Positions 44,973 to 52,882 of a stretch of 64,000 bases of DNA are shown piece by piece. Each line of letters opens with the position of its first letter. Position 1 is the first letter of the stretch. The notes beneath the pieces are model-generated. The model had not been told where the DNA came from. It searched no databases and worked only from the letters and a program-made list of their open reading frames with translations. Source of the stretch: Acidimicrobiaceae bacterium. GTDB taxonomy: Bacteria; Actinomycetota; Acidimicrobiia; Acidimicrobiales; RAAP-2. The position numbers and the translations under genes are program-made. The stretch covers positions 195,739 through 259,738 of the forward strand of contig PMOI01000012.1 of assembly GCA_003162475.1 (NCBI GenBank), in the 5' to 3' direction.

Positions 44973-46606
44973 AGTCGAAAGACTCCGTAACTGGTCGCGC
45001 CCTCGACGGGACGACTGCGAACGACCGAGAGACAGAAACCGAGCACGGTGCGGGTGTCGCGCGGATCGATGATGCCGTCGTCACTGACAGCGCCCGTCGC
45101 CGCGAGGGCGAGTGAACCCTTTTCCTGCGACGCCTCGACCATGGCCACGATCTTGGCGTCTTCGGCTTCGTCGAAGGGAAGTCCTTTACGTTCGGCCTGA
45201 GCGCGGCGCACTTGGGACATCACCCCCGCGATCTGCTTGGGCCCCATGACCGCGACCTTCGCCGTGGGCCAGAGGAAGGTGAAGCGATTGTTGAATGCGC
45301 GCCCGGACATCCCGTAGGTCCCCGCGCCGTACGAAGATCCGATGATTACCGTCAAGTGCGGCACCGTCGAGTTCGTGACCGCGTTCAACATCTGCGACCC
45401 CTTCTTGATGATGCCGTCGGCTTCGGCTTCCTTGCCCACCATGTAACCCGTGATGTTCTGGAAGAAGACAAGGGGAACGTCGATCTGATTGCAGAGTTGA
45501 ACGAACTGGCCAGCCTTTTCTGCGGCGTGGGGGTGGATGACCCCGTTGTTGCCGAGAATTCCAATCGGGTAGCCGTGGATGCTCGACCAGCCACAGACGA
45601 GTGTCGAGCCGTAGCGAGTCTTGAACTCTTCGAAGCGCGATCCGTCGACGACGCGCGCGATCACGTCGCGCACGTCGACGCTCTGGCGAAGGTCGCGACT
45701 CACGATGCCGAGTAGCTCTTCGGGGTCGTGAACTGGTTCGTCGCTCCCGAGTGAAGGACCCGGACCCTTCTTTCGCCAGTTCAGGTGCGACACCACTTCG
45801 CGGCAGAGACGAATCGCGTCCATCTCGTCCTCGGCGAAGTAGTCACCGAGTCCCGAGACTTCGGCGTGCATGAGTGCGCCGCCCAGTGTCTCGTCGTCGG
45901 ACTCTTCGCCCGTGGCCATCTTCACGAGTGGGGGACCGGCGAGGAAGATCTTCGACTGGTCCTTGACGAGAATGTTGTAGTCCGAAAGACCGGGTTGGTA
46001 CGCGCCCCCCGCGGTCGATGATCCAAAGACCACGCTGACGGTGGGCACGCGCATCTTGGAGAGTTCGATCAGGTCGTAGAAGAATCGTCCACTTTCGGCG
46101 AAGTGGCCTGTCTGCATGCGTCCCCCGCCTCCGCTGCCCACGCGCAGGTCCGCGCCCGCCGACTCGACGAAACTGACGTAGGGGATCTGATTGTCACGCG
46201 CAATCTCCAAGGCGCGCATCCACTTCTTCGCCGAGTACAAGGTGAGCGCGCCACCGAGGACCGAAGGGTCGTTGGCCATGATGAGGCACTCCGTGCCGGC
46301 GATGACCCCGATGCCCACCACCATGCCGCCGCCGACGGTGTAGTCCGAGTCGTAACCGGCGAGCGCCGAGATTTCAAGAAATGCAGAGTCCGGATCGAGC
46401 ACGTTGGCGATGCGTTCACGCACGGGCAACTTGCCCCTCGAGCGCATCCGCTCCATGGCTTTTTCGCCCCCACCGGCTGCGGCTTCGTCGAGAAGATGGT
46501 CGATGACGCCGAGCTGTTCGAGCATGTCGGCGCGGTTCTTTTTGAAGGGTTCTGACGACGTGTCGAGCGTCGAGGCGAGCGGCGGCGCGAGCAGAACGTG
46601 CTTCAT
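44969..46606 (-). CDS. Acyl-CoA carboxylase beta subunit (carboxyltransferase)
   Basis: A 545-residue carboxyltransferase with the crotonase-like N and C halves: GYDSDYTVGGGMVVGIGVI, FVESAGADLRVG, GSSTAGGAYQPGLSDY, and in the second half FFQNITGYMVGKEAEADGII and IGSSYGAGTYGMSGRAF. The FQNITGYMVG signature and length are those of methylcrotonyl/geranyl-CoA carboxylase-type subunits rather than of acetyl-CoA carboxylase. ATG 46606 has AGGAT upstream; an in-frame TTG two codons earlier is possible. It is the first gene of the operon. Confidence 0.9.
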   Translation of the reverse strand: MKHVLLAPPLASTLDTSSEPFKKNRADMLEQLGVIDHLLDEAAAGGGEKAMERMRSRGKLPVRERIANVLDPDSAFLEISALAGYDSDYTVGGGMVVGIGVIAGTECLIMANDPSVLGGALTLYSAKKWMRALEIARDNQIPYVSFVESAGADLRVGSGGGGRMQTGHFAESGRFFYDLIELSKMRVPTVSVVFGSSTAGGAYQPGLSDYNILVKDQSKIFLAGPPLVKMATGEESDDETLGGALMHAEVSGLGDYFAEDEMDAIRLCREVVSHLNWRKKGPGPSLGSDEPVHDPEELLGIVSRDLRQSVDVRDVIARVVDGSRFEEFKTRYGSTLVCGWSSIHGYPIGILGNNGVIHPHAAEKAGQFVQLCNQIDVPLVFFQNITGYMVGKEAEADGIIKKGSQMLNAVTNSTVPHLTVIIGSSYGAGTYGMSGRAFNNRFTFLWPTAKVAVMGPKQIAGVMSQVRRAQAERKGLPFDEAEDAKIVAMVEASQEKGSLALAATGAVSDDGIIDPRDTRTVLGFCLSVVRSRPVEGATSYGVFRL

Positions 46607-46750
46607 GCGCAAATCCTAGTGACGCCTTGAATGTGGATACTTTGGCACGCCAATGGTCCGCGACTGACGCGGTTGACGTCGACAAGAGTTCTCCTCGCGC
46701 ACCGTGACTTCGTCAGTGATTAGTGAAGTAGTACGGGTATGGTGGAGTCA

Positions 46751-47209
46751 ATGCGCATCGCTATGGGTTCAGATCACGCCGGTTACGACCTCAAGACCCT
46801 TCTCAAGACCACGCTGATCGACTGGGGCCACGACGTGCTCGATCTCGGTACCGACAGTGCCAACGAACCCGTTGACTACCCCGACTTTGGCGCGGCGGTC
46901 GGACGAGCGGTGGTCTCTGGAGAAGCCGAACTTGGCGTCGCCTGTTGTGGCTCGGGCATCGGCATCGCGATCGCCGCCAACAAGATTCCGGGTGTTCGAG
47001 CGGCCGTGGTGCACGACGTCACCTCGGGCCATTTGTCGCGTGAGCACAACCACGCCAACGTCCTCTGCATGGGTGGACGCCTCATGGGAACGGTCGTTGC
47101 CGTTGAGACAATGCAGGCGTGGCTGAACGCCACGCCGCAGGCGCGCCACGAAGGCCGGATTGAAAAGCTACGCAATCTCGATTACGAGTTAGCGCACGAG
47201 GAGAAGTAG
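46751..47209 (+). CDS. rpiB: Ribose-5-phosphate isomerase B
   Basis: A 152-residue RpiB/LacAB-fold isomerase that interconverts ribose-5-phosphate and ribulose-5-phosphate. It has MRIAMGSDHAGYDLK, the active-site cysteine in VACCGSGIGIAIAANK, and HNHANVLCMGGR. ATG 46751 behind GGTGGAG gives the family N-terminus; ATG 46739 would add four residues. It is followed by glyA after 4 bp, with the glyA ribosome-binding site (GAGGAGA) inside its end. Confidence 0.9.
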   Translation: MRIAMGSDHAGYDLKTLLKTTLIDWGHDVLDLGTDSANEPVDYPDFGAAVGRAVVSGEAELGVACCGSGIGIAIAANKIPGVRAAVVHDVTSGHLSREHNHANVLCMGGRLMGTVVAVETMQAWLNATPQARHEGRIEKLRNLDYELAHEEK

Positions 47210-47213
47210 TTAC

Positions 47214-48503
47214 GTGGGATCATCGCCCTTAGACGCCTGGATTGCCAACGACGACGAGATCACCTCGCTCTTGGCGGCGGAGTGGAATCGTCAGACCACG
47301 ACCGTGCAACTCATCGCGAGCGAGAACTTCGCGTCACCCTCGGTATTAGCCGCGGCCGGATCGATTCTCACCAACAAGTACGCCGAGGGCTATCCCGGAC
47401 GTCGTTACTACGGCGGTAACTACGTCGTCGACGAGATCGAGGACCTGGCCCGGCGACGCCTGACTGCGCTCTTCGGGGCCGATCACGCCAATGTCCAGTC
47501 CCACAGTGGCGCCAACGCCAACGTCGCAGTGTACGAAGCGCTGCTGGACGCGGGCGACACGATCCTCGCGATGCGCCTCGATCAGGGCGGGCACCTCACC
47601 CACGGATCACCGGCGTCCATCACTTCGAAGTTTTGGAAGTTCGTCTCCTACGGCGTGACGCCACGCTCGGACGATCCGACACAGCCCGGCGAGCAGATTG
47701 ACTTCGACAACGTCCGCGAACTCGCGCAGCAGCACCGACCGAAACTGATCGTCGCCGGCGCGACGGCCTACGCCCGACGGATCGATCCGGCGCCGTTTCG
47801 AGAGATTGCTGACGAAGTGGGCGCGATGTTGATGTTCGACTCAGCGCACGTCGCTGGACTCATCGCGGGCGGTTCGCACCCGAACCCCGTGCCCTACGCC
47901 GACGTCGTGACGTTTACGACGCACAAAACGCTTCGCGGTCCGCGGGGGGGCGCCATTGTCTGTCGTGAAGAGCACGCGAAGAAGATCGACTCGGCGGTCT
48001 TCCCCGGTCAGCAGGGTGGTCCCCTCGAGCACGTCATCGCCGCCAAGGCGGTGGCCTTTAAGGAAGCGAGCCAGCCAAATTTCTCCGTGTACACCGAGCA
48101 GATCGTCGCGAACGCCAAGGCGTTTGCTCGCGCGCTCGCGAACGAGGGTTTCCGCTTGGTGTCGGGGGGCACGGAGAATCACATGGTGCTGTTGGACTTG
48201 CGCGACTTTGACGCGGAGCTCACCGGAAAAGTCGCCCAGGAGGTCCTCGATCGCGCTGGCATCACGACCAATCGCAACACGATTCCGGACGACCCGCGCA
48301 GCCCCTTCGTGACGTCGGGTCTCCGTGTCGGCACGGCCGCGGAAACAACCGCAGGTATGAAGGAGAGTGAGTTCGAGATCATCGCGTCGCTGATGTCTCG
48401 AGCACTTCGCAAGCGTGACGACGAAGACGCACTCGTTGAAGTACGCAACGACATCGCGGCTCTTTGTGCCAACTTCAACCCGTACGCGAACTTTACGAAG
48501 TAG
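47214..48503 (+). CDS. glyA: Serine hydroxymethyltransferase
   Basis: A 429-residue PLP enzyme interconverting serine and glycine with tetrahydrofolate. The PLP lysine is in TFTTHKTLRGPRGG, and IASENFASPSVLAAAGS and YAEGYPGRRYYGG are family signatures. GTG start. It is coupled between rpiB and wecA. Confidence 0.94.
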   Translation: MGSSPLDAWIANDDEITSLLAAEWNRQTTTVQLIASENFASPSVLAAAGSILTNKYAEGYPGRRYYGGNYVVDEIEDLARRRLTALFGADHANVQSHSGANANVAVYEALLDAGDTILAMRLDQGGHLTHGSPASITSKFWKFVSYGVTPRSDDPTQPGEQIDFDNVRELAQQHRPKLIVAGATAYARRIDPAPFREIADEVGAMLMFDSAHVAGLIAGGSHPNPVPYADVVTFTTHKTLRGPRGGAIVCREEHAKKIDSAVFPGQQGGPLEHVIAAKAVAFKEASQPNFSVYTEQIVANAKAFARALANEGFRLVSGGTENHMVLLDLRDFDAELTGKVAQEVLDRAGITTNRNTIPDDPRSPFVTSGLRVGTAAETTAGMKESEFEIIASLMSRALRKRDDEDALVEVRNDIAALCANFNPYANFTK

Positions 48504-48506
48504 TTC

Positions 48507-49649
48507 ATGGGCAATATTGCCGCGTACCTCGCCGTCATCGTGGTGGGGGCAGTCGTCACCTTGATCGCGAACAAACCCGCGCGCGCGATCTCGCTGCGCG
48601 TGGGGTACACCGCTCTACCCGACGAACGTAAGGTCCACAGCAAGGAGACCCCCTACGGTGGCGGGGGCGCGATGCTCGTCGGCTTCTGTATTGCCCTGCT
48701 CTTCGCCTTCCTGATTCCCTCACTGCGCAGCGTGATCACGTCGTCGCACGAGATGCTTGGCGTCTTACTCGCGACGGGCGTGATCTTCGTCGTTGGCGTC
48801 GTCGACGACTTCCGTGAGATGAGCGCGCCGGCGAAGGTGGCCGGGCAGTTCCTCGCCGCCTCGATTCTCTACTTCAGCGGTGCCACGATGTACCAACTCA
48901 AACTGCCCTTCGCGGGCTTCGTTGTCTTAGGACCTTCGATTTTGCCGTTGATCACGGCGCTGTGGGTCTTCGCCCTTTCGAACGCCGTGAATCTCATTGA
49001 CGGACTGGATGGACTGGCGGCCGGCATTGTCGGCATCGCGTCGGGGACGCTCTGTCTGTACGGACTGCGCCTTGAGCGACTCGGTCTTTTGCCCGTGACG
49101 AACGTCGGACCACTCATCGCGGCGCTGACCTGTGGGATCTGTTTTGGCTTCCTGCGCGATAATTTTCATCCCGCGAAACTCTTCATGGGAGACGCGGGCG
49201 CGTTGATGCTTGGTCTTCTCATGAGTGCCTCGACCATGGTGATTGGTGGGCGAACCCCTCCGGCCAGCGGCGTGACGTTCTTCTTCTTCGCGCCCCTCCT
49301 GATCCCGGTCTTCATCCTCGGCGTTCCGCTCGTCGACGCCGTCTGGGCCTTCGCGCGTCGAACAGCCTCGGGTCAGGGCTTTCATACGCCCGACAAGAAC
49401 CACATTCACCACCGTCTCATGCGGCTCGGCCATGGGCATCGTCGAACCGTCATCATTCTCTGGGCCTGGACCGCGCTGCTCTGCGGATTCGTGTTGCTGC
49501 CGCTCTTCGACACCCGGGCCAACGTGTTCATCCCTCTCGGCGTTGCGGTCCTCGTCATCGCCCTCTTCACTTGGTTCAGCCCTCTTCGTTGGCGCCTGCG
49601 ACGTCGTCGTGAGGAGGCGGACGTCGCCGACGAAGTCGTCTCCCCGTGA
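48507..49649 (+). CDS. wecA: Undecaprenyl-phosphate GlcNAc-1-phosphate transferase (WecA/TagO type)
   Basis: A 380-residue polytopic MraY-like membrane protein. The catalytic Asp pair is in VGVVDDFREM, the DGLDGLA motif in NAVNLIDGLDGLAAG, and the HHRL histidines in NHIHHRLMRLGHGH. It starts cell-envelope glycan synthesis by loading undecaprenyl phosphate. wecA (rfe) just before the atp genes is usual in actinobacteria. Its stop overlaps the next start (GTGA). Confidence 0.9.
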   Translation: MGNIAAYLAVIVVGAVVTLIANKPARAISLRVGYTALPDERKVHSKETPYGGGGAMLVGFCIALLFAFLIPSLRSVITSSHEMLGVLLATGVIFVVGVVDDFREMSAPAKVAGQFLAASILYFSGATMYQLKLPFAGFVVLGPSILPLITALWVFALSNAVNLIDGLDGLAAGIVGIASGTLCLYGLRLERLGLLPVTNVGPLIAALTCGICFGFLRDNFHPAKLFMGDAGALMLGLLMSASTMVIGGRTPPASGVTFFFFAPLLIPVFILGVPLVDAVWAFARRTASGQGFHTPDKNHIHHRLMRLGHGHRRTVIILWAWTALLCGFVLLPLFDTRANVFIPLGVAVLVIALFTWFSPLRWRLRRRREEADVADEVVSP

Positions 49650-49900
49650 GTGGAACTGGCGACGGGGGACCTTCGGGCGACTCGGACCAGGAGAAATCAA
49701 CGACGAAGAACCTGCCCGGCGTCGCGGCCTTCGCGACCATGGGCACGACGATCGCGAGTTGCCTCGCCGTCGGCGTCGTGTTGGGGCTCTGGGCCGACCA
49801 CGCCTGGGGTAGCGCTCCGTGGGGTCTGTTATTGGGGATAGTGTTAGGAACGGTCGCGGCCGTGGCGAGCGTAATACAGCTCGTTCGGCGCTTCCTCTAA
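49646..49900 (+). CDS. AtpI/AtpZ-like small membrane protein
   Basis: An 84-residue protein with a polar N-terminus and two membrane hairpins (AAFATMGTTIASCLAVGVVLG and LLLGIVLGTVAAVASVIQLV). This matches AtpZ/AtpI-type proteins at the head of atp operons, which assist assembly or Mg transport. GTG start overlaps wecA. The sequence is short, so the family call rests mainly on position. Confidence 0.7.
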   Translation: MSGTGDGGPSGDSDQEKSTTKNLPGVAAFATMGTTIASCLAVGVVLGLWADHAWGSAPWGLLLGIVLGTVAAVASVIQLVRRFL

Positions 49901-49912
49901 AATTGACCGTCC

Positions 49913-50317
49913 GTGCTAGAAAACCTGCCCGCAAATACCCTCCCACGTCTCCTGCGCCGAACCACCCTGTCGGCGATCGCGGTTGGCGTTGTGGGCTTCA
50001 TCGTCGCCATTTTCGTCGCGCCGCCCCTTGGCGCCTTGGGCGTCGCACTCGGCGTGGGCCTCGCGATCCTCAATCTTCGATTCCTTGACTCCCAGGCTGC
50101 CAACGTTGAGCTACGAGGCGAACAAAGTACGAAGGCCGTTCGTCGACAGATCGGCGGCAAGACGACCCTGCGACTGGCCGCGGTGACAGTGCTCATCCTC
50201 GGCGCCGTGTTTCTAAACGCTCCCTTGGGAATCGGTATTGTGTCAGGGCTTGTTCTTTATCAAATCGTCTTCGTCATGAACGTACTGCGTGTCATGGCGA
50301 ACCAGGGAGGCATGTAG
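49913..50317 (+). CDS. atpI: ATP synthase subunit I-like protein
   Basis: A 134-residue membrane protein with about four hydrophobic segments, matching ATP-synthase I family proteins by size and position (immediately before atpB, with which it shares one base). GTG start. It probably assists c-ring assembly. Confidence 0.75.
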   Translation: MLENLPANTLPRLLRRTTLSAIAVGVVGFIVAIFVAPPLGALGVALGVGLAILNLRFLDSQAANVELRGEQSTKAVRRQIGGKTTLRLAAVTVLILGAVFLNAPLGIGIVSGLVLYQIVFVMNVLRVMANQGGM

Positions 50318-51075
50318 TGGGAATGTTGATGGCGTCAGGGAATATCAGTGTCGGCGTGCACCCTCAGGTGCACGTCTTCGGTCTTACGATCGACACCGAT
50401 ATCGTCACGTCGACACTCCTCGCTGCGGCGATTCTGCTCTACATGGGTTTTCGCGTGCGGGCCAAGGTCACCGACGGCGTGCCCGGCAAGTTGCAGCTCA
50501 TGTGGGAGCTTCTCGTAGAGCAGGTCAACGACCTCGCCGACTCCGCGATCGGGCCCAAGGGCCGACGATTCGTCCCCATTGCCGTCACGTTGTTTCTCTT
50601 CATCCTGATCTGCAACTGGATCGGCTTCATTCCCTCCGCTTTGCACCCGGGATCGTCGGCCGAGATCCTGCCCGCGCCCACGAGCGACGTCAACCTGCCC
50701 CTCGCGATGGCGCTCTTCGTGATCGTCTGGGTGCACATCGAATCGTTTCGAGCACGTGGTTTCCGTGGCTACTTCCGTCACTACAGAGAGCCCTACCTGG
50801 CGTTGACCCCCATCAACGTCATCGAAGAGATCACCAAGCCCATCACCTTGACCTTCCGTCTCTTTGGCAACTTGTTCTCGGGTGGCCTCATGATTGCGGT
50901 CATGGTCTCGTTGTTGCCCATCTTCGTCTCGCCGCTCGGCGAACTCGTCTGGAAGCCCTTCGACCTCTTTATCGGGCTCATCCAGGCGTACATCTTCATG
51001 TTGTTGACGGTTCTGTACTTCGCCTTCGCCACGAGTCACGAAGAACACGAACCCGTCTTAGAGCCCTCGCATTAA
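50317..51075 (+). CDS. atpB: F0F1 ATP synthase subunit a
   Basis: A 252-residue membrane subunit forming the proton half-channels. The essential arginine is in PITLTFRLFGNLFSGG, and the C-terminal membrane segment IGLIQAYIFMLLTVLYFAFA is complete. GTG start with GGGAGG about 9 bp upstream. Confidence 0.93.
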   Translation: MGMLMASGNISVGVHPQVHVFGLTIDTDIVTSTLLAAAILLYMGFRVRAKVTDGVPGKLQLMWELLVEQVNDLADSAIGPKGRRFVPIAVTLFLFILICNWIGFIPSALHPGSSAEILPAPTSDVNLPLAMALFVIVWVHIESFRARGFRGYFRHYREPYLALTPINVIEEITKPITLTFRLFGNLFSGGLMIAVMVSLLPIFVSPLGELVWKPFDLFIGLIQAYIFMLLTVLYFAFATSHEEHEPVLEPSH

Positions 51076-51097
51076 CTAACCCAGGAGGAAATGATTA

Positions 51098-51364
51098 ATG
51101 GCAAATACAGACAGCGTCGCTAGTGCGGTACGCATCGCGGGTGCCCTCGTTGGTGGCGGTCTCGCCCTCGGCGGTGGCGCTATCGGTGCGGCGATCGGTG
51201 ACGGTTTGGCCGGTAGCCAGACCATCGCGGCCATCGCACGCCAGCCCGAGATCGAAAACAAGGCACGTCAGTACTTCTTCTTGACAGTGGGTCTGGTGGA
51301 GGCCATGTACTTCATCAACCTTTTGTTCATGGTCGTCTTCGTTTACGTCTTCGAGAAGCACTAA
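51098..51364 (+). CDS. atpE: F0F1 ATP synthase subunit c
   Basis: An 88-residue two-helix proteolipid. The glycine-rich first helix is [18 protein letters not shown], the polar loop is ARQPE, and the proton-carrying glutamate is in [10 protein letters not shown]. Residues typical of sodium binding are not obvious, so it is probably proton-driven. CAGGAGGAAA precedes the start. A long palindrome follows the gene. Confidence 0.94.
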   Translation: MANTDSVASAVRIAGALVGGGLALGGGAIGAAIGDGLAGSQTIAAIARQPEIENKARQYFFLTVGLVEAMYFINLLFMVVFVYVFEKH

Positions 51365-51370
51365 TTCGGT

Positions 51371-51398
51371 CGTGACGCTCCAACGTTGGAGCGTCACG
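51371..51398 (+). repeat. 28-nt perfect palindrome between atpE and atpF
   Basis: CGTGACGCTCCAA (51371-51383) and TTGGAGCGTCACG (51386-51398) are exact reverse complements around CG. A second small repeat (GTGTTGAACAC, about 51400-51410) follows. No T tract is present, so it is more likely an mRNA stability or processing hairpin than a terminator; the atpF ribosome-binding site lies about 20 bp downstream. Confidence 0.8.
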
Positions 51399-51431
51399 AG
51401 TGTTGAACACTAAGAAAGAAGGTCTCACGAG

Positions 51432-51953
51432 ATGATTGCGACGTCAATCTTCCTGCTGCCCAACGGTACGTTCGTCGTCGAACTGCTGGTGGTGGCGGTC
51501 ATATTGTTCCTCATGACGAAGTACATCTTGCCGCCACTCAATCGAGCGATGGAGGGGCGCCAGGAGAAGATTCGTAGCGCCCTCGCGGCGGCTGACGCCG
51601 CACGGGCCGAAGCGGCGGCCGCGGACGACGAGCGTGCCAAGGTGCTCGTCGAGGCGCGCGAGCAGGCTCGAGTCATCGTCGCGGGCGCACAAGAGACCTC
51701 GGACCGTCTAAAGGCCGAAGCGGGTGGTCGCGCCCAGGTGGAGTACGACCGCATCGTCGCCACGGCTCAAAGTGAAGTCATCGCCGCACGCCAACACGCC
51801 GTTGACGAAGCGTCGGGTCGCATTGGCGAGATCGTCTTTGACCTGGTCGCCAAGATCGTCGGACGAGAAGTCGACCAGAGTACGCACGACGACCTCGTGC
51901 GTGAAGCCGTCGCCGCGCTCAACGCCGAAGCCACCAAGGGATCGAACCACTAG
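51432..51953 (+). CDS. atpF: F0F1 ATP synthase subunit b
   Basis: A 173-residue peripheral-stalk protein: one N-terminal membrane helix (FVVELLVVAVILFLMTKYIL) and a long alanine/arginine-rich coiled coil. It links F0 to F1. ATG with AAGAAGG upstream; 2 bp before atpH. Confidence 0.92.
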   Translation: MIATSIFLLPNGTFVVELLVVAVILFLMTKYILPPLNRAMEGRQEKIRSALAAADAARAEAAAADDERAKVLVEAREQARVIVAGAQETSDRLKAEAGGRAQVEYDRIVATAQSEVIAARQHAVDEASGRIGEIVFDLVAKIVGREVDQSTHDDLVREAVAALNAEATKGSNH

Positions 51954-51955
51954 CC

Positions 51956-52867
51956 ATGCTGCCCAAGCTAGAAGGATTCGCCGCCGCCCTGCTGGGCCGA
52001 CTCGACGCGACCGTGCTCGCCACGGTGGTCAGCGACCTTGACGCGCTCGAATCGACCGTACAGACGCGCGGCGACCTCAGTGCCGTGTTAACCGACACGT
52101 CGATCTCGAACGTGGCGCGCGGCCAAGTGCTGCGCGACCTTTTGACCGGCAAAGTCAGTCCCGAAGCCCTGCGCCTGAGCGTGTACGCCGCCGAGTCAGT
52201 CCCGGCGCAAGAAGTGCCACGTTCCGTGGACGAGTTGGCTCACGTCGCGCGCACCCTTCTCGAAAGTGGCGCCTTCCACCACCCGGGTTTGGGTCTGCTC
52301 GACGCACGTCGACGCGTCGCAGGATTTGCCGACGCCCTGCTCGACGAGACCGACACCGAGAACTTCTCCTCCATTGAAGACGACCTCTTTCGCTGGGCCC
52401 GCACGGTCGAGGGGAACGCCGAACTGCGCCACCTCCTGCTGGACCGCGACGCACCGATCGAGGCTCGTCTCGGCCTCACCAGCCAACTCCTCGAGGGCAA
52501 AGTCAATCCCGTGTCGCTGTCGCTCGCGCAGTTCACGATCCAAGGCGGTCGGCCCCGCGACGTCGTGGGCACGCTCGACTTTCTCGTGAACTACGTCGCG
52601 CAGTCGCGCGACTGGCGCGTCGCGCGCGTGCACACGGCTCGCTCGCTCAACGAGGCCAGTCAGAGCGAACTCGTTGGATCGCTCAGCGCCTTGACGGGCA
52701 AGAGCGTTGAACTACAGATCGCCGAAGAGCCTGACTTACTGGGCGGCGTACTCGTCGAGATTGGCGACCTGCGCCTCGACGCCACCACTCGAGGTCGACT
52801 GGGCGCGCTGCGCGACGCCGTTGCCTCGGGTCGAATCCTCGAATCCGCTGTAAATCGAAATGACTAG
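51956..52867 (+). CDS. atpH: F0F1 ATP synthase subunit delta (long form)
   Basis: A 303-residue OSCP/delta protein; the conserved C-terminal part LGGVLVEIGDLRLDATTRGRL is typical. It is much longer than the usual 180 residues, as known for actinobacterial delta subunits, where the N-terminal half is extended. It connects the peripheral stalk to F1. ATG start; 15 bp before atpA. Confidence 0.9.
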   Translation: MLPKLEGFAAALLGRLDATVLATVVSDLDALESTVQTRGDLSAVLTDTSISNVARGQVLRDLLTGKVSPEALRLSVYAAESVPAQEVPRSVDELAHVARTLLESGAFHHPGLGLLDARRRVAGFADALLDETDTENFSSIEDDLFRWARTVEGNAELRHLLLDRDAPIEARLGLTSQLLEGKVNPVSLSLAQFTIQGGRPRDVVGTLDFLVNYVAQSRDWRVARVHTARSLNEASQSELVGSLSALTGKSVELQIAEEPDLLGGVLVEIGDLRLDATTRGRLGALRDAVASGRILESAVNRND

Positions 52868-52882
52868 GAAAAGGAATGCTTG

